From: Aequorivita lipolytica
GTDB taxonomy: Bacteria > Bacteroidota > Bacteroidia > Flavobacteriales > Flavobacteriaceae
Assembly: GCF_007997135.1 (NCBI RefSeq)
Contig: NZ_VORU01000004.1
Location: forward strand, 124,001 to 188,000
Direction of reading: 5' to 3'
Length of the DNA: 64,000 nt
Below are positions 26,791-34,954 of the stretch, one piece after another. Position 1 is the first letter of the stretch, and each line of letters begins with the position of its first letter. The position numbers and the translations under genes are program-made. Below the pieces are notes generated by a model that saw nothing but the letters and a program-made list of their open reading frames with translations, had not been told where the DNA came from and did not search any database.

Positions 26791-26816
26791 TAGAGACGCG
26801 ATGCATCGCGTCTCTA
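26791..26816. repeat. REP-like perfect palindrome next to the RAYT gene
   Basis: A 26-bp exact palindrome with arms TAGAGACGCGATG. Similar GC-rich 'GAGACGCG' palindromes are dispersed in many Bacteroidetes and cyanobacterial genomes. It lies 50 bp upstream of the REP-associated transposase gene, the expected location for its cognate repeat. Only one copy is visible in this window. Confidence 0.8.
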
Positions 26817-26865
26817 TGACGAATTCAAATTTAATGCGTATTTTCCGTATTAATTTGACAATAAA

Positions 26866-27417
26866 ATGTCTGATAAATTCAGAAACAAATATCGCATTTC
26901 ATCCACCCGTTTACAGAATTGGGACTACGGATGGAATGCAACGTATTTTATAACAATTTGCACCAAAAATAGAATCTGTTTTTTCGGTAATGTGGATGCG
27001 TCATCCATTCCCAAAATGCAATTAAACGAAATCGGTATTATTGTAAAAATGGAATGGCAAAAAACATTTGAAATTCGGCCAGATATGAATTTGGAAATGG
27101 GCGAATTTGTTGTAATGCCAAATCATTTTCATGCAATTATCGGGATTGGACGTAACCAATATAATTCCGTTGATGGTATTGATATAAATAATACAACGGG
27201 AAACAAATTTGGGCCGCAATCGAAAAATTTGGCATCAATAATACGTGGTTTTAAATCGGCCGTAACAATTAATGCCCGAATAATCAATCCCGATTTTGGG
27301 TGGCAATCGCGATATCACGACCATATAATCCGCAATCAAAATTCTTTTCAGAGAATTCAATCATATATTATCAATAATCCAATAAAATGGAAAATTGATA
27401 CATTTTATAAAAAATGA
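26866..27417 (+). mobile_element. REP-associated tyrosine transposase (RAYT, IS200-like)
   Basis: A 183-residue Y1 transposase with the HUH motif in FVVMPNHFHAIIGI (about residues 82-95) and the catalytic region WQSRYHDHIIRNQ, where the tyrosine or a neighbouring residue would act, then the characteristic YIINNPIKW end. RAYTs are single-copy relatives of IS200 transposases that act on REP palindromes and are not surrounded by IS ends. The frame is intact. It sits between nadB and the CoA-transferase gene, upstream of an FNR-like box. Confidence 0.88.
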
Positions 27418-27445
27418 TTTTCCAATCGTCAAATTTTTTAAAATC

Positions 27446-27488
27446 TGACTAATATCATTTCAAATTCCAACACGATTTCCAACCTTTG
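27446..27488 (+). promoter_or_regulatory. FNR-like box and -7 element of the CoA-transferase gene
   Basis: TGACTAATATCA (27446-27457), 27 nt, TTTG (27485-27488). The gene starts at 27505, a leader of about 10-13 nt. Confidence 0.8.
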
Positions 27489-27504
27489 CACAAAAATTAA
27501 AATT

Positions 27505-28773
27505 ATGCAAATCGTTTCTGCCGAAGAGGCCGTATCTATAGTAAAATCAAATAACCGCGTATTTTTTCAAGGCGCTGCAATGACGCCCAATTTATTGATA
27601 GACACTTTGTGTGAAAGATATCGCGAACTGAAAAATGTTGAAATAATTCAAATCCACACCCACGGCGATGCCAAATATATTCAAGCTCCATACACTGATG
27701 CCTTTCATCTTGCAAGTTGTTTTGTGGGCGATAACGTTCGCAAAGGCGTAAATACAATCCACGGCGATTATATTCCAGTTTTTTTAAGCGAAATCCATTG
27801 GCTTTTTAGAAGAAATATTCTTCCGCTGGATGTTGCTTTTATTCAAGTTTCTACTCCAGACAAACACGGTTATTGCTCGTTGGGTGTTTCGGTTGATGTT
27901 ACTTTGCCTGCCATCCAAACTGCAAAACGTGTTGTTGCACTTATAAATCCAAATGTTCCTAGAACCCACGGTGATGGCATTATTCATATAAAAAATATAG
28001 ACTTTGGAGTAAATATAAACACGCCAATCTATGCCTCCGTAATTGGAGAGCCGTCTGAAGTTGAGGCTACCATAGGAAGAAATGTTGCTGAATTGGTAGA
28101 AGATGGCGCAACGTTGCAAATGGGCATTGGTAACATTCCAAATGCCGTGCTTCACAATTTGCATAACCATAAACGATTGGGAATCCACACAGAAATGTTC
28201 AGCGACGGGATACTTCCTTTAGTTGAAAAAGGAATTATTACCGGTGAGGATAAAGAAATAAAGACTGGCAAAATAGTTACTTGTTTCGCAATGGGAACTA
28301 AGAAGTTATATGATTTTATTGATGATAATCCTATAGTACATTTCAAGGAAGCCGCTTACACAAATGATACTGCCATTATTCGCCGCAATCCAAAAGTAAC
28401 TGCCATAAACAGTGCCATTGAGATAGATTTAACAGGCCAGGTTTGTGCTGATAGTATCGGGATGTACCAATATTCTGGCGTTGGAGGACAAATGGATTTT
28501 ATTCGCGGCGCTTCACTTTCAGAAGGAGGGAAACCCATTATTGCAATGCCATCTATTACGAATAAAGGCATTTCTAAAATCACGCCGTTTTTGAAAGAAG
28601 GAGCTAGTGTAACCACAACTAGAGCACACGTTCATTACGTTGCAACCGAATTTGGCGTTGTAAATCTCTTTGGGAAGGGTTTGGAACAACGTGCAAAAGC
28701 GCTTATATCCATCGCACATCCCGATCATCGTGAAGCGTTGGAACGGGAGGCGCATCGAAGATTTAATGGTTAG
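27505..28773 (+). CDS. Acetyl-CoA hydrolase/transferase family protein
   Basis: A 422-residue protein of the class I CoA-transferase group that includes acetyl-CoA hydrolase and 4-hydroxybutyrate CoA-transferase. Visible motifs: QGAAMTPNLLIDTL, the glycine loop GATLQMGIGNIPNAV (about 206-220), the catalytic glutamate in HTEMFSDGI (about 233) and VGGQMDFIRGA. It moves CoA between acetate and another acid, or hydrolyses acetyl-CoA. Its FNR-like box links it to oxygen-limited growth, where it could work with the ADP-forming synthetase at 19711 in acetate metabolism. The exact substrate is not determinable. Confidence 0.88.
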   Translation: MQIVSAEEAVSIVKSNNRVFFQGAAMTPNLLIDTLCERYRELKNVEIIQIHTHGDAKYIQAPYTDAFHLASCFVGDNVRKGVNTIHGDYIPVFLSEIHWLFRRNILPLDVAFIQVSTPDKHGYCSLGVSVDVTLPAIQTAKRVVALINPNVPRTHGDGIIHIKNIDFGVNINTPIYASVIGEPSEVEATIGRNVAELVEDGATLQMGIGNIPNAVLHNLHNHKRLGIHTEMFSDGILPLVEKGIITGEDKEIKTGKIVTCFAMGTKKLYDFIDDNPIVHFKEAAYTNDTAIIRRNPKVTAINSAIEIDLTGQVCADSIGMYQYSGVGGQMDFIRGASLSEGGKPIIAMPSITNKGISKITPFLKEGASVTTTRAHVHYVATEFGVVNLFGKGLEQRAKALISIAHPDHREALEREAHRRFNG

Positions 28774-28884
28774 ACTTATCAATTAGTTAAGGTTCTATTT
28801 ATTGTTGAGGTTGCAGGATATTTTTAGGATGGATTTATCCTTGAATAAAATTGCATTACTTACTTTTGAAAAAAATAATAGTTT

Positions 28885-29313
28885 ATGTTTTCAAAAGCCT
28901 GTGAATATGGTATTAGGGCAGTTCTGTTTATTGCGAAGCAATCTCAAAAAGATCTGCGCCCCAATATTACAGAAATAGCCAAAGCAGTAGACTCTCCCGA
29001 ACCATTTACGGCAAAAGTTTGTCAACAACTTGCACGGGCGGGAATAATTCTATCCAGAAAGGGCCCCCGTGGCGGGTTTTACTTAGAAAAGAATTCAACC
29101 TTAAAACTTGCCGATATTGTTGCCACTATTGATGGAGACCAAATTTTTACGGGTTGCGGTCTTGGGCTGCGCAAGTGTTCGTCAGCACATCCTTGCCCGG
29201 TTCACGATCAGTTTATGGTTGTAAGAAATGGATTGAAAGATATGTGCGAAAACACACTCGTGATGGATCTAGCCAATAACTTAGAAGAAGGCGAAACATT
29301 TTTGAAACTGTAA
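28885..29313 (+). CDS. Rrf2-family Fe-S regulator (NsrR/IscR type)
   Basis: A 142-residue winged-helix protein (MFSKACEYGIRAVLFIAKQS start) with the recognition segment KGPRGGFYLEKN and three cluster cysteines C91-X6-C98-X5-C104, close to the positions in IscR and NsrR. Surrounded by hemerythrin-like and ric genes it is most likely an NO-responsive NsrR-type repressor. Two inverted repeats upstream of the next gene (29377-29394 and 29396-29420) are candidate targets. No FNR-like box is visible upstream. It might alternatively sense Fe-S status. Confidence 0.85.
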   Translation: MFSKACEYGIRAVLFIAKQSQKDLRPNITEIAKAVDSPEPFTAKVCQQLARAGIILSRKGPRGGFYLEKNSTLKLADIVATIDGDQIFTGCGLGLRKCSSAHPCPVHDQFMVVRNGLKDMCENTLVMDLANNLEEGETFLKL

Positions 29314-29376
29314 TCCTAAACATTACGTGAAAAATGGCGGATGAGGCAAAATGGCATGCTTCAAAAAATAGCCGAG

Positions 29377-29394
29377 ATTTCTTAATTAAGAAAT
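29377..29394. promoter_or_regulatory. 18-bp perfect palindrome, candidate Rrf2/NsrR operator
   Basis: ATTTCTTAA-TTAAGAAAT is an exact dyad 43 bp before the hemerythrin-like gene and 63 bp after the Rrf2 gene. AT-rich dyads of this size are typical targets of Rrf2 regulators. Confidence 0.55.
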
Positions 29395-29395
29395 T

Positions 29396-29420
29396 AACTG
29401 AAAATGCGTTAATTTCAGTT
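29396..29420. promoter_or_regulatory. Second inverted repeat upstream of the hemerythrin-like gene
   Basis: AACTGAAA (29396-29403) and TTTCAGTT (29413-29420) are separated by 9 nt and follow the 18-bp palindrome by 1 nt. Together they occupy the whole promoter region of the next gene. Confidence 0.5.
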
Positions 29421-29436
29421 TAAAATACAATTAACA

Positions 29437-29904
29437 ATGGAAAAGAAAAAACCTATAAAACGCCATCTAGCATTGCAGCCATTAAGCAGACAACATCATT
29501 TTGGACTGCTATTTAGTTGGAAACTGCGCAAGGGTTTTAGTAAAAATATTGCTACGGATAGACTTCAAAAGTATGCAGCTTGGTTTTTTGAAGAAGAAAT
29601 AAAACCGCACTTCGAAGCCGAAGAAAAATATGTTTTCCCTATTTTAGATAAAGAAAATGAATTGGTTATTCGTGTCTTAAAAGAGCATAGACGTTTAGAG
29701 CGCCTTTTTAAAGATACTGAAAATCCAGAGAAATCGTTGAGCCATTTAGAGGAAGAGCTCGATGCCCACATACGTTTTGAGGAACGTATTCTTTTTAATG
29801 AAATCCAAAAGGTGGCAACCGCCGAGCAGCTTGAAAAAATTACTGAAATCCACATAGAAAAAGAAGCTCAGGCCGTATATCACGATCCATTCTGGGAGAA
29901 TTGA
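29437..29904 (+). CDS. Hemerythrin-like (HHE) domain protein
   Basis: A 155-residue four-helix protein with spaced His/Glu ligands: RQHHFGLL (about 19-22), HFEAEEKYVFP (about 59-69), KEHRRLERL (about 89) and HIRFEERILF (about 112-121). These fit a di-iron hemerythrin-like centre. Such proteins bind O2 or NO or store iron. Its place between an Rrf2 regulator and ric suggests a role in NO protection. It is cytoplasmic. Confidence 0.85.
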   Translation: MEKKKPIKRHLALQPLSRQHHFGLLFSWKLRKGFSKNIATDRLQKYAAWFFEEEIKPHFEAEEKYVFPILDKENELVIRVLKEHRRLERLFKDTENPEKSLSHLEEELDAHIRFEERILFNEIQKVATAEQLEKITEIHIEKEAQAVYHDPFWEN

Positions 29905-30000
29905 TTATTTCTATTTTTTAACACACACATTGCCGTTTTACAATTTATTTTTCTATAAAACCTTTCATCAATAATTATTTCAGATAAAATTATCTTTTTA

Positions 30001-30043
30001 TGATTTGAGTCATATTTCGTCTCTCTATTTCTGCTGATATTTG
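30001..30043 (+). promoter_or_regulatory. FNR-like box and -7 element of ric
   Basis: TGATTTGAGTCA (30001-30012), 27 nt, TTTG (30040-30043). ric starts at 30077. Confidence 0.82.
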
Positions 30044-30076
30044 CATTATTAAATTTTCATTAAAACCTTAAAAATC

Positions 30077-30799
30077 ATGACAACACTTCAAGAACGCACC
30101 GTAGCCGATGTAGTTACAGAAAACATAAAAGCCGCCCACATTTTCAAAAAGCACGGAATAGACTTTTGCTGCGGCGGTGGAATAAGTATTAAAAAAGCTT
30201 GCGAAAAAGCAAAGATAGATCCATCAATTTTAGAGGCAGAACTTTTAAGTCTTGATGTTATACAAGATCGCGCCTATAATTTCAATAGTTGGAAGCTAGA
30301 TTTTTTAACAGACCATATCATAAACGTGCATCATACTTACGTGGAAGAAAGCAGCCCATTGCTTTTGCAATATTCTAAACGTGTCAATCACGTTCACGGG
30401 CACCACTATACTGAACTTGCAGAAATAGAGACTTTGGTAACCAAGGTTGTTCAAGAGCTGGCTTCACATATGAAGAAGGAAGAACTGATACTTTTCCCTT
30501 TTATCAAAAAATTAGTAAAAGCGGAACGTGAAGGAGAAGAAGTTCCTGCAATCCATTTTGGAACTGTTGAAAACCCTATAAAAATGATGGAAGCCGAACA
30601 CGAAGAAGCTGGCGAACTATTACGTAGAATTTCAGAACTGAGTAGCAATTACACGCCCCCACAAGGAGCTTGCAATACCTATCGTGCATTTTATGCTAAG
30701 CTTGACGAATTTGAGCAGGATTTACATCAACACGTGCATTTGGAAAATAATATCCTCTTCCCCAAAGCATTGGCTTTAGAGAAGAAATTGAAAAATTAG
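30077..30799 (+). CDS. ric: Iron-sulfur cluster repair di-iron protein Ric (ScdA/YtfE/DnrN)
   Basis: A 240-residue protein with the N-terminal ScdA domain (TVADVVTENIKAAHIFKKHGIDFCCGGG, C31-C32) and a hemerythrin-like domain with iron ligands in HIINVHHTYVEES, HVHGHHYTEL, HMKKEELILFPF, EAEHEEAGELL and LHQHVHLENNILFP. It repairs Fe-S clusters damaged by NO or oxidants. It has its own FNR-like box and ends in a strong terminator. Confidence 0.95.
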   Translation: MTTLQERTVADVVTENIKAAHIFKKHGIDFCCGGGISIKKACEKAKIDPSILEAELLSLDVIQDRAYNFNSWKLDFLTDHIINVHHTYVEESSPLLLQYSKRVNHVHGHHYTELAEIETLVTKVVQELASHMKKEELILFPFIKKLVKAEREGEEVPAIHFGTVENPIKMMEAEHEEAGELLRRISELSSNYTPPQGACNTYRAFYAKLDEFEQDLHQHVHLENNILFPKALALEKKLKN

Positions 30800-30861
30800 T
30801 TAAACTGAATCAAATTTATCCCCGGCCCCAAATCGAAGATTTTATTTGATTGGTTTTTATG

Positions 30862-30920
30862 ACAGTTCGGAAGAATGGCAATATATGAATGTTTATAGCC
30901 AAATTCCGGACTGTTTTTTT
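30862..30920 (+). terminator. Rho-independent terminator after ric
   Basis: ACAGTTCGGAA (30862-30872) pairs with TTCCGGACTGT (30904-30914) with one G-U, followed by seven T (30914-30920). It ends 11 bp before the next gene's start codon, so it may also act as an attenuator for that gene. Confidence 0.85.
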
Positions 30921-30931
30921 AATTTTGAAGC

Positions 30932-32146
30932 TTGATAAATTTAAGAAAACATATAGCCGTTGCACTTTTATATTTCCTATTGGTTGCGCTTATGGGTTTG
31001 CTGCTGCGTTTTTTCTTCGTTACCCCAATTCCGCTGAATTATAAATTTATCCTTCACGCACATTCGCATACTGCGCTGCTGGGTTGGATTTACTTGGGAT
31101 TAACTACTTTAATTTACAAGATATTCCTTTCCGAAGCACAAAAACCGAAACTGTACAAACACATATTTGTATTTACCAATATTTGTATTTTAGGAATGCT
31201 GGTAACCTTTCCCATTCAAGGATACGCATTATATTCCATCATATTTTCAACGCTCTTTTTGTTTGCTTCCTATTGGTTTATGTGGTTTGCGGTGAAGTAT
31301 GCGCCCGAACATTTTAAAAATAGATTTTCTTGGAAATTGATAAAAGCCGCACTTTGGTATTTAGTTATTTCCAGCATAGGTCCGTGGGCTATTGGCGGAG
31401 TGATGGCAACCTTGGGTCCGGAGTCTATTTGGTACAAATCCTCCATTTATTTCTACCTCCATTTTCAGTATAACGGATGGTTTATAATGGCACTTTTGGG
31501 GATTTTATTTTACGTTTTAGAAGAAAAGGGAATTCACTTCAAGCCCGAAAAACTAAAGTCTTTTTTCCTGCTTTTAAATTTCGGAGTGCTGTTTACGGTC
31601 TTTCTTTCATTCCTTTGGTTTGTGCCTCCCATTGCAATTTATATTCTCGGATTAATTGGAGCAGTAGCGCAGCTTTTAGCTTTTTATGAATTTTATTTGT
31701 TGCTAAAAAATCATTTTTCAGCTATAAAAAAATCATTTAGCCCCAACTCTTTTTTACTTCTGAAAATAGCCGGAAGTCTGTTGGCAGTCAAACTTTCAAT
31801 GCAGCTTTTTTCTGCCTTTCCATATTTTGCTAATTTGACTTTTCAACTGAAAGATTTTGTAATTGGTTACCTACATTTGGTTTTCTTGGGAATTGTAATA
31901 ACAGCAATGCTGGCATTTTTGGAATATTTCAAATTAATAAAGCTTCAAAAAAGCTTTATATGGATTTTCATTTTCGCTTTTATAAGTACAGAATTGCTCA
32001 TTTTTTATAAAGCTACAGCACTTTGGCTAGGTTTCCCATTTTTTCAGGATTACTATATTTTACTAACTATTTTAAGTTGCTTCTTTCCAATAGCTGTGGG
32101 TATTTTATTTTTCAAAAACTTGAAAAATTTATATCTTTCTGCTTAA
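30932..32146 (+). CDS. Polytopic membrane protein with heme-copper-oxidase-like His motifs, function unknown
   Basis: A 404-residue protein with about 12 predicted helices. Histidines sit in helix-like positions: FILHAHSHTALLGWIYLGL (about 38-56), YFYLHFQYNGWF (about 173-184) and GYLHLVFLGIV (about 310). The first recalls the low-spin heme helix of CcoN (RPLHTNAVIF) or the HAH motif of NnrS, but I cannot assign a family. No ATG occurs before the first helix; TTG at 30932 gives a sensible start. It lies directly behind the ric terminator and before the cbb3 genes. A heme-binding role in NO or O2 metabolism is inference. Confidence 0.65.
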   Translation: MINLRKHIAVALLYFLLVALMGLLLRFFFVTPIPLNYKFILHAHSHTALLGWIYLGLTTLIYKIFLSEAQKPKLYKHIFVFTNICILGMLVTFPIQGYALYSIIFSTLFLFASYWFMWFAVKYAPEHFKNRFSWKLIKAALWYLVISSIGPWAIGGVMATLGPESIWYKSSIYFYLHFQYNGWFIMALLGILFYVLEEKGIHFKPEKLKSFFLLLNFGVLFTVFLSFLWFVPPIAIYILGLIGAVAQLLAFYEFYLLLKNHFSAIKKSFSPNSFLLLKIAGSLLAVKLSMQLFSAFPYFANLTFQLKDFVIGYLHLVFLGIVITAMLAFLEYFKLIKLQKSFIWIFIFAFISTELLIFYKATALWLGFPFFQDYYILLTILSCFFPIAVGILFFKNLKNLYLSA

Positions 32147-32192
32147 AGTTAGAATCTGAAAAGAAAACTATTTCAGTTTGGTTATAAAAAAC

Positions 32193-32235
32193 TGATAATA
32201 ATCATTTCATAAAACCAAATACGTTGCAACCTTTG
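32193..32235 (+). promoter_or_regulatory. FNR-like box and -7 element of ccoI
   Basis: TGATAATAATCA (32193-32204), 27 nt, TTTG (32232-32235). ccoI starts at 32266. The core 12 bp are identical to the norC box. Confidence 0.82.
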
Positions 32236-32265
32236 CAGCAGGTATAACGAGCAATTTTTTTAGTA

Positions 32266-34677
32266 ATGGTAAACTGTTTCCATTGTGGCGACCCGTGTTT
32301 TGATGTTGAAATTAAGCACGAGGAAAAATCCTTTTGTTGCCACGGCTGCAAGACTGTTTTTGAAATTCTGAACGACAACGATTTAAGTTACTATTACGAT
32401 CTTGAAAAAACACCAGGAATTTCTCCCAAAGAAATTGCCGGTAAATATGATTTTCTAGACAACGAAGTTATAGTTGAAAAACTGTTGGAATTTAATGATG
32501 GAACTACACAAATTGTTTCGTTTTTAATTCCCTCAATCCATTGCAGCAGTTGTATTTGGATTCTTGAAAATCTTAACAAACTTAATCCCGCTGTAAAATC
32601 TTCACAAGTAAATTTTCCTGAAAAAACGGTACGAATAACTTTTAACGCTGAAGAAAATTCACTTAAAAATCTAGTTATTCTTTTAAGCCGAATAGGCTAC
32701 GATCCCTACATTTCACTGGACGACTCCGAAAGAAAGGAAAAATATATAAACCGAAGTCTCACTTATAAATTAGGTATTGCGGGCTTTGCTTTCGGAAATG
32801 TAATGTTTCTTTCTTTCCCTGAATATTTTGAACATTCTGAATTTTGGTTGGATCAATTCAAACCGTTTTTTCGTTGGTTGATGTTTGCGTTTTCACTTCC
32901 TGTTGTTTTTTATTCGGGAAGCGGATATTTCACTTCGGCATACAAAGGACTTCGTTCCAAAATTTTAAATATTGATGTTCCCATCGCTTTGGGAATTGCT
33001 GTGCTTTTCATTCGAAGTACTATGGATATTGTGATGGATTGGGGCACGGGTTTTTTTGACAGTCTTACTGGTCTGGTTTTCTTTCTGCTTTTGGGCAAGT
33101 TTTTTCAACAGAAAACATACAGCTATTTATCTTTTGAACGCGATTACAAATCTTACTTTCCTATTGCCGTTACAAGACTTTTCAAAAATGAAGAAGGCAA
33201 AACGGTGGAGGAGCAAGCTGAAGTTTACACCGTAAAAAAGGGTGACAGATTGCTTATTCGTAACAACGAAATTATTCCGGTAGATGCTATTTTAATTAAA
33301 GGCAATGCGCTGATAGATTACAGTTTTGTTACTGGCGAGGCAGAACCCATCACCAAGCAAAGTGGCGATAAACTCTTCGCGGGCGGCAAACAACAAGCCG
33401 GAATTTTAGAAGTTGAAGTACTAAAACCAGTAGCGCAAAGCTACTTAACGCAGCTTTGGAGCAACGACGTTTTCAGCAAAGACAAAACAGGAATTTTTGA
33501 ATCTATTACAGATAGCATCAGTAAACGCTTTACTGTAGTTCTTCTTTCAATCGCTTTTATTTCTACCATTTTTTGGTTGGTGGTTGATCCTTCAAAAGCG
33601 TTTAATGTGTTCACTTCGGTTTTAATTGTAGCCTGTCCTTGCGCTATTGCTTTGGCTGCGCCGTTTACTTTGGGCAACGTGCTGCGAATCTTCGGAAGGG
33701 AGAAATTGTATTTGAAGGAAGCCTCAGTAATTGAACAAATGGCGAAGCTGGACACTGTAGTTTTTGACAAAACAGGAACGCTAACAACCAATCAAAAAAA
33801 CTTAATTACGTATGAAGGTTTGGCGCTTTCTGTAGAAGAGAAGCAATTGCTCACCAGCACGCTGCGCGCGTCTAGTCATCCTTTGAGCCGTTCACTTTAT
33901 AATATACTGGACAAAAATAACATTCAAACCTTGGATGAATTTGAAGAAGAAGTTGGGAAGGGGATTTCTGCAACATCAAATAATAATTCCATAAAAGTAG
34001 GATCGTACGAGTTTGTTGGGTTTTACGATGAAGATACTTCCGAACTAAAAAATAGAACCACAGTACACATTAGTGCGAACCAGGGTTACAAAGGTTGTTA
34101 TGTTTTCAACAGCGAATACAGAAAAAGTATTGCTGAACTTTTTGAACAATTAAGAAATGATAAAGAAGTAATAGTACTTTCGGGCGATAACGAAGGCGAA
34201 CGCGAACGGTTGGAAATGATGCTTCCCAAAGGCACCAAGCTTTATTTTAATCAGAAACCGGACGATAAACTCAACTTTATAAAAACACTTCAGCAAAGCG
34301 GAAAGCAGGTATTGATGATAGGTGATGGACTTAACGATGCCGGAGCTTTGAAACAAAGCAACGTTGGTTTTGTAATTTCAGAAAATACAAACGTTTTTTC
34401 ACCCGCTTGCGATGGTATTTTGGATGCTTCGCAATTCAACAAAATTGGAGATTATTTAAATCTTTCCAAAAGTGGAGTGCAGATTATTAAATGGGCGTTT
34501 TTATTCTCTCTTTTCTATAATTTAATTGGATTATCATTTGCGATTACTGGGCATTTACGCCCCGTGGTTGCAGCTATTTTAATGCCTTTAAGCTCTATAA
34601 GCATTGTGGTTTTTACAACCATCGCCACGCAATATATTGGCAAGAAATTAAGAATGAATATAAATAAGCGAACTTGA
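32266..34677 (+). CDS. ccoI: Copper-exporting P-type ATPase of cbb3 assembly (CcoI/FixI)
   Basis: An 803-residue P1B ATPase. The N-terminal cysteine-rich domain (CFHCGDPC, CCHGC) and HMA domain (IHCSSCIW, about 89-96) bind copper. The membrane part has the CPC motif (IVACPCAIALAAP), then phosphorylation loop DKTGTLT (about 502) and GDGLNDAGAL (about 685). It exports Cu(I) to the periplasm for the CuB site of cbb3 oxidase. Its TGA stop codon is also the first half-site of the FNR-like box for ccoS. Confidence 0.94.
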   Translation: MVNCFHCGDPCFDVEIKHEEKSFCCHGCKTVFEILNDNDLSYYYDLEKTPGISPKEIAGKYDFLDNEVIVEKLLEFNDGTTQIVSFLIPSIHCSSCIWILENLNKLNPAVKSSQVNFPEKTVRITFNAEENSLKNLVILLSRIGYDPYISLDDSERKEKYINRSLTYKLGIAGFAFGNVMFLSFPEYFEHSEFWLDQFKPFFRWLMFAFSLPVVFYSGSGYFTSAYKGLRSKILNIDVPIALGIAVLFIRSTMDIVMDWGTGFFDSLTGLVFFLLLGKFFQQKTYSYLSFERDYKSYFPIAVTRLFKNEEGKTVEEQAEVYTVKKGDRLLIRNNEIIPVDAILIKGNALIDYSFVTGEAEPITKQSGDKLFAGGKQQAGILEVEVLKPVAQSYLTQLWSNDVFSKDKTGIFESITDSISKRFTVVLLSIAFISTIFWLVVDPSKAFNVFTSVLIVACPCAIALAAPFTLGNVLRIFGREKLYLKEASVIEQMAKLDTVVFDKTGTLTTNQKNLITYEGLALSVEEKQLLTSTLRASSHPLSRSLYNILDKNNIQTLDEFEEEVGKGISATSNNNSIKVGSYEFVGFYDEDTSELKNRTTVHISANQGYKGCYVFNSEYRKSIAELFEQLRNDKEVIVLSGDNEGERERLEMMLPKGTKLYFNQKPDDKLNFIKTLQQSGKQVLMIGDGLNDAGALKQSNVGFVISENTNVFSPACDGILDASQFNKIGDYLNLSKSGVQIIKWAFLFSLFYNLIGLSFAITGHLRPVVAAILMPLSSISIVVFTTIATQYIGKKLRMNINKRT

Positions 34678-34717
34678 CGAATGTCATATTTTAAAGACGT
34701 TTGCAACGATATTTTTG
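34675..34717 (+). promoter_or_regulatory. FNR-like box and -7 element of ccoS-ccoNOQP, overlapping the ccoI stop codon
   Basis: TGACGAATGTCA (34675-34686), 27 nt, TTTG (34714-34717) in a TAnnTTTG arrangement. ccoS starts at 34735. The TGA at 34675-34677 is the ccoI stop. Confidence 0.8.
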
Positions 34718-34734
34718 AATAATAATTTTCAGGT

Positions 34735-34941
34735 ATGAACATAATTTATATGCTATTGGCAATCAGCGTTTTTGTAGCGCTAATCTTTTTTGTGCTGTTT
34801 ATCTTTTCAGTTAAAAAAGGTCAGTACGATGATACTTATACTCCTTCCGTACGTATGCTTTTTGAGGATGAGCTGGTAAAGGAAGACACTTCCAGTAAGG
34901 CTAAAACTTCAAAAGAAACTATAACCAATCCAGAAAAATAA
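34735..34941 (+). CDS. ccoS: cbb3-type oxidase assembly protein CcoS
   Basis: A 68-residue protein with one N-terminal helix followed by FSVKKGQYDDTYTPSVRMLFEDE, the CcoS signature (small tail after the KKGQYDD motif). It is needed for cofactor insertion into CcoN. It precedes ccoNO by 13 bp. Confidence 0.9.
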   Translation: MNIIYMLLAISVFVALIFFVLFIFSVKKGQYDDTYTPSVRMLFEDELVKEDTSSKAKTSKETITNPEK

Positions 34942-34954
34942 TTTTTTTAACACT

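Noticed and set aside
26866-27417. Complete insertion sequence
   Set aside because: The transposase is of RAYT type, no paired terminal repeats or target duplication are visible, and only one palindrome is present.
28774-28884. FNR-like box upstream of the Rrf2 regulator
   Set aside because: No TGA-N6-TCA palindrome occurs in this gap.
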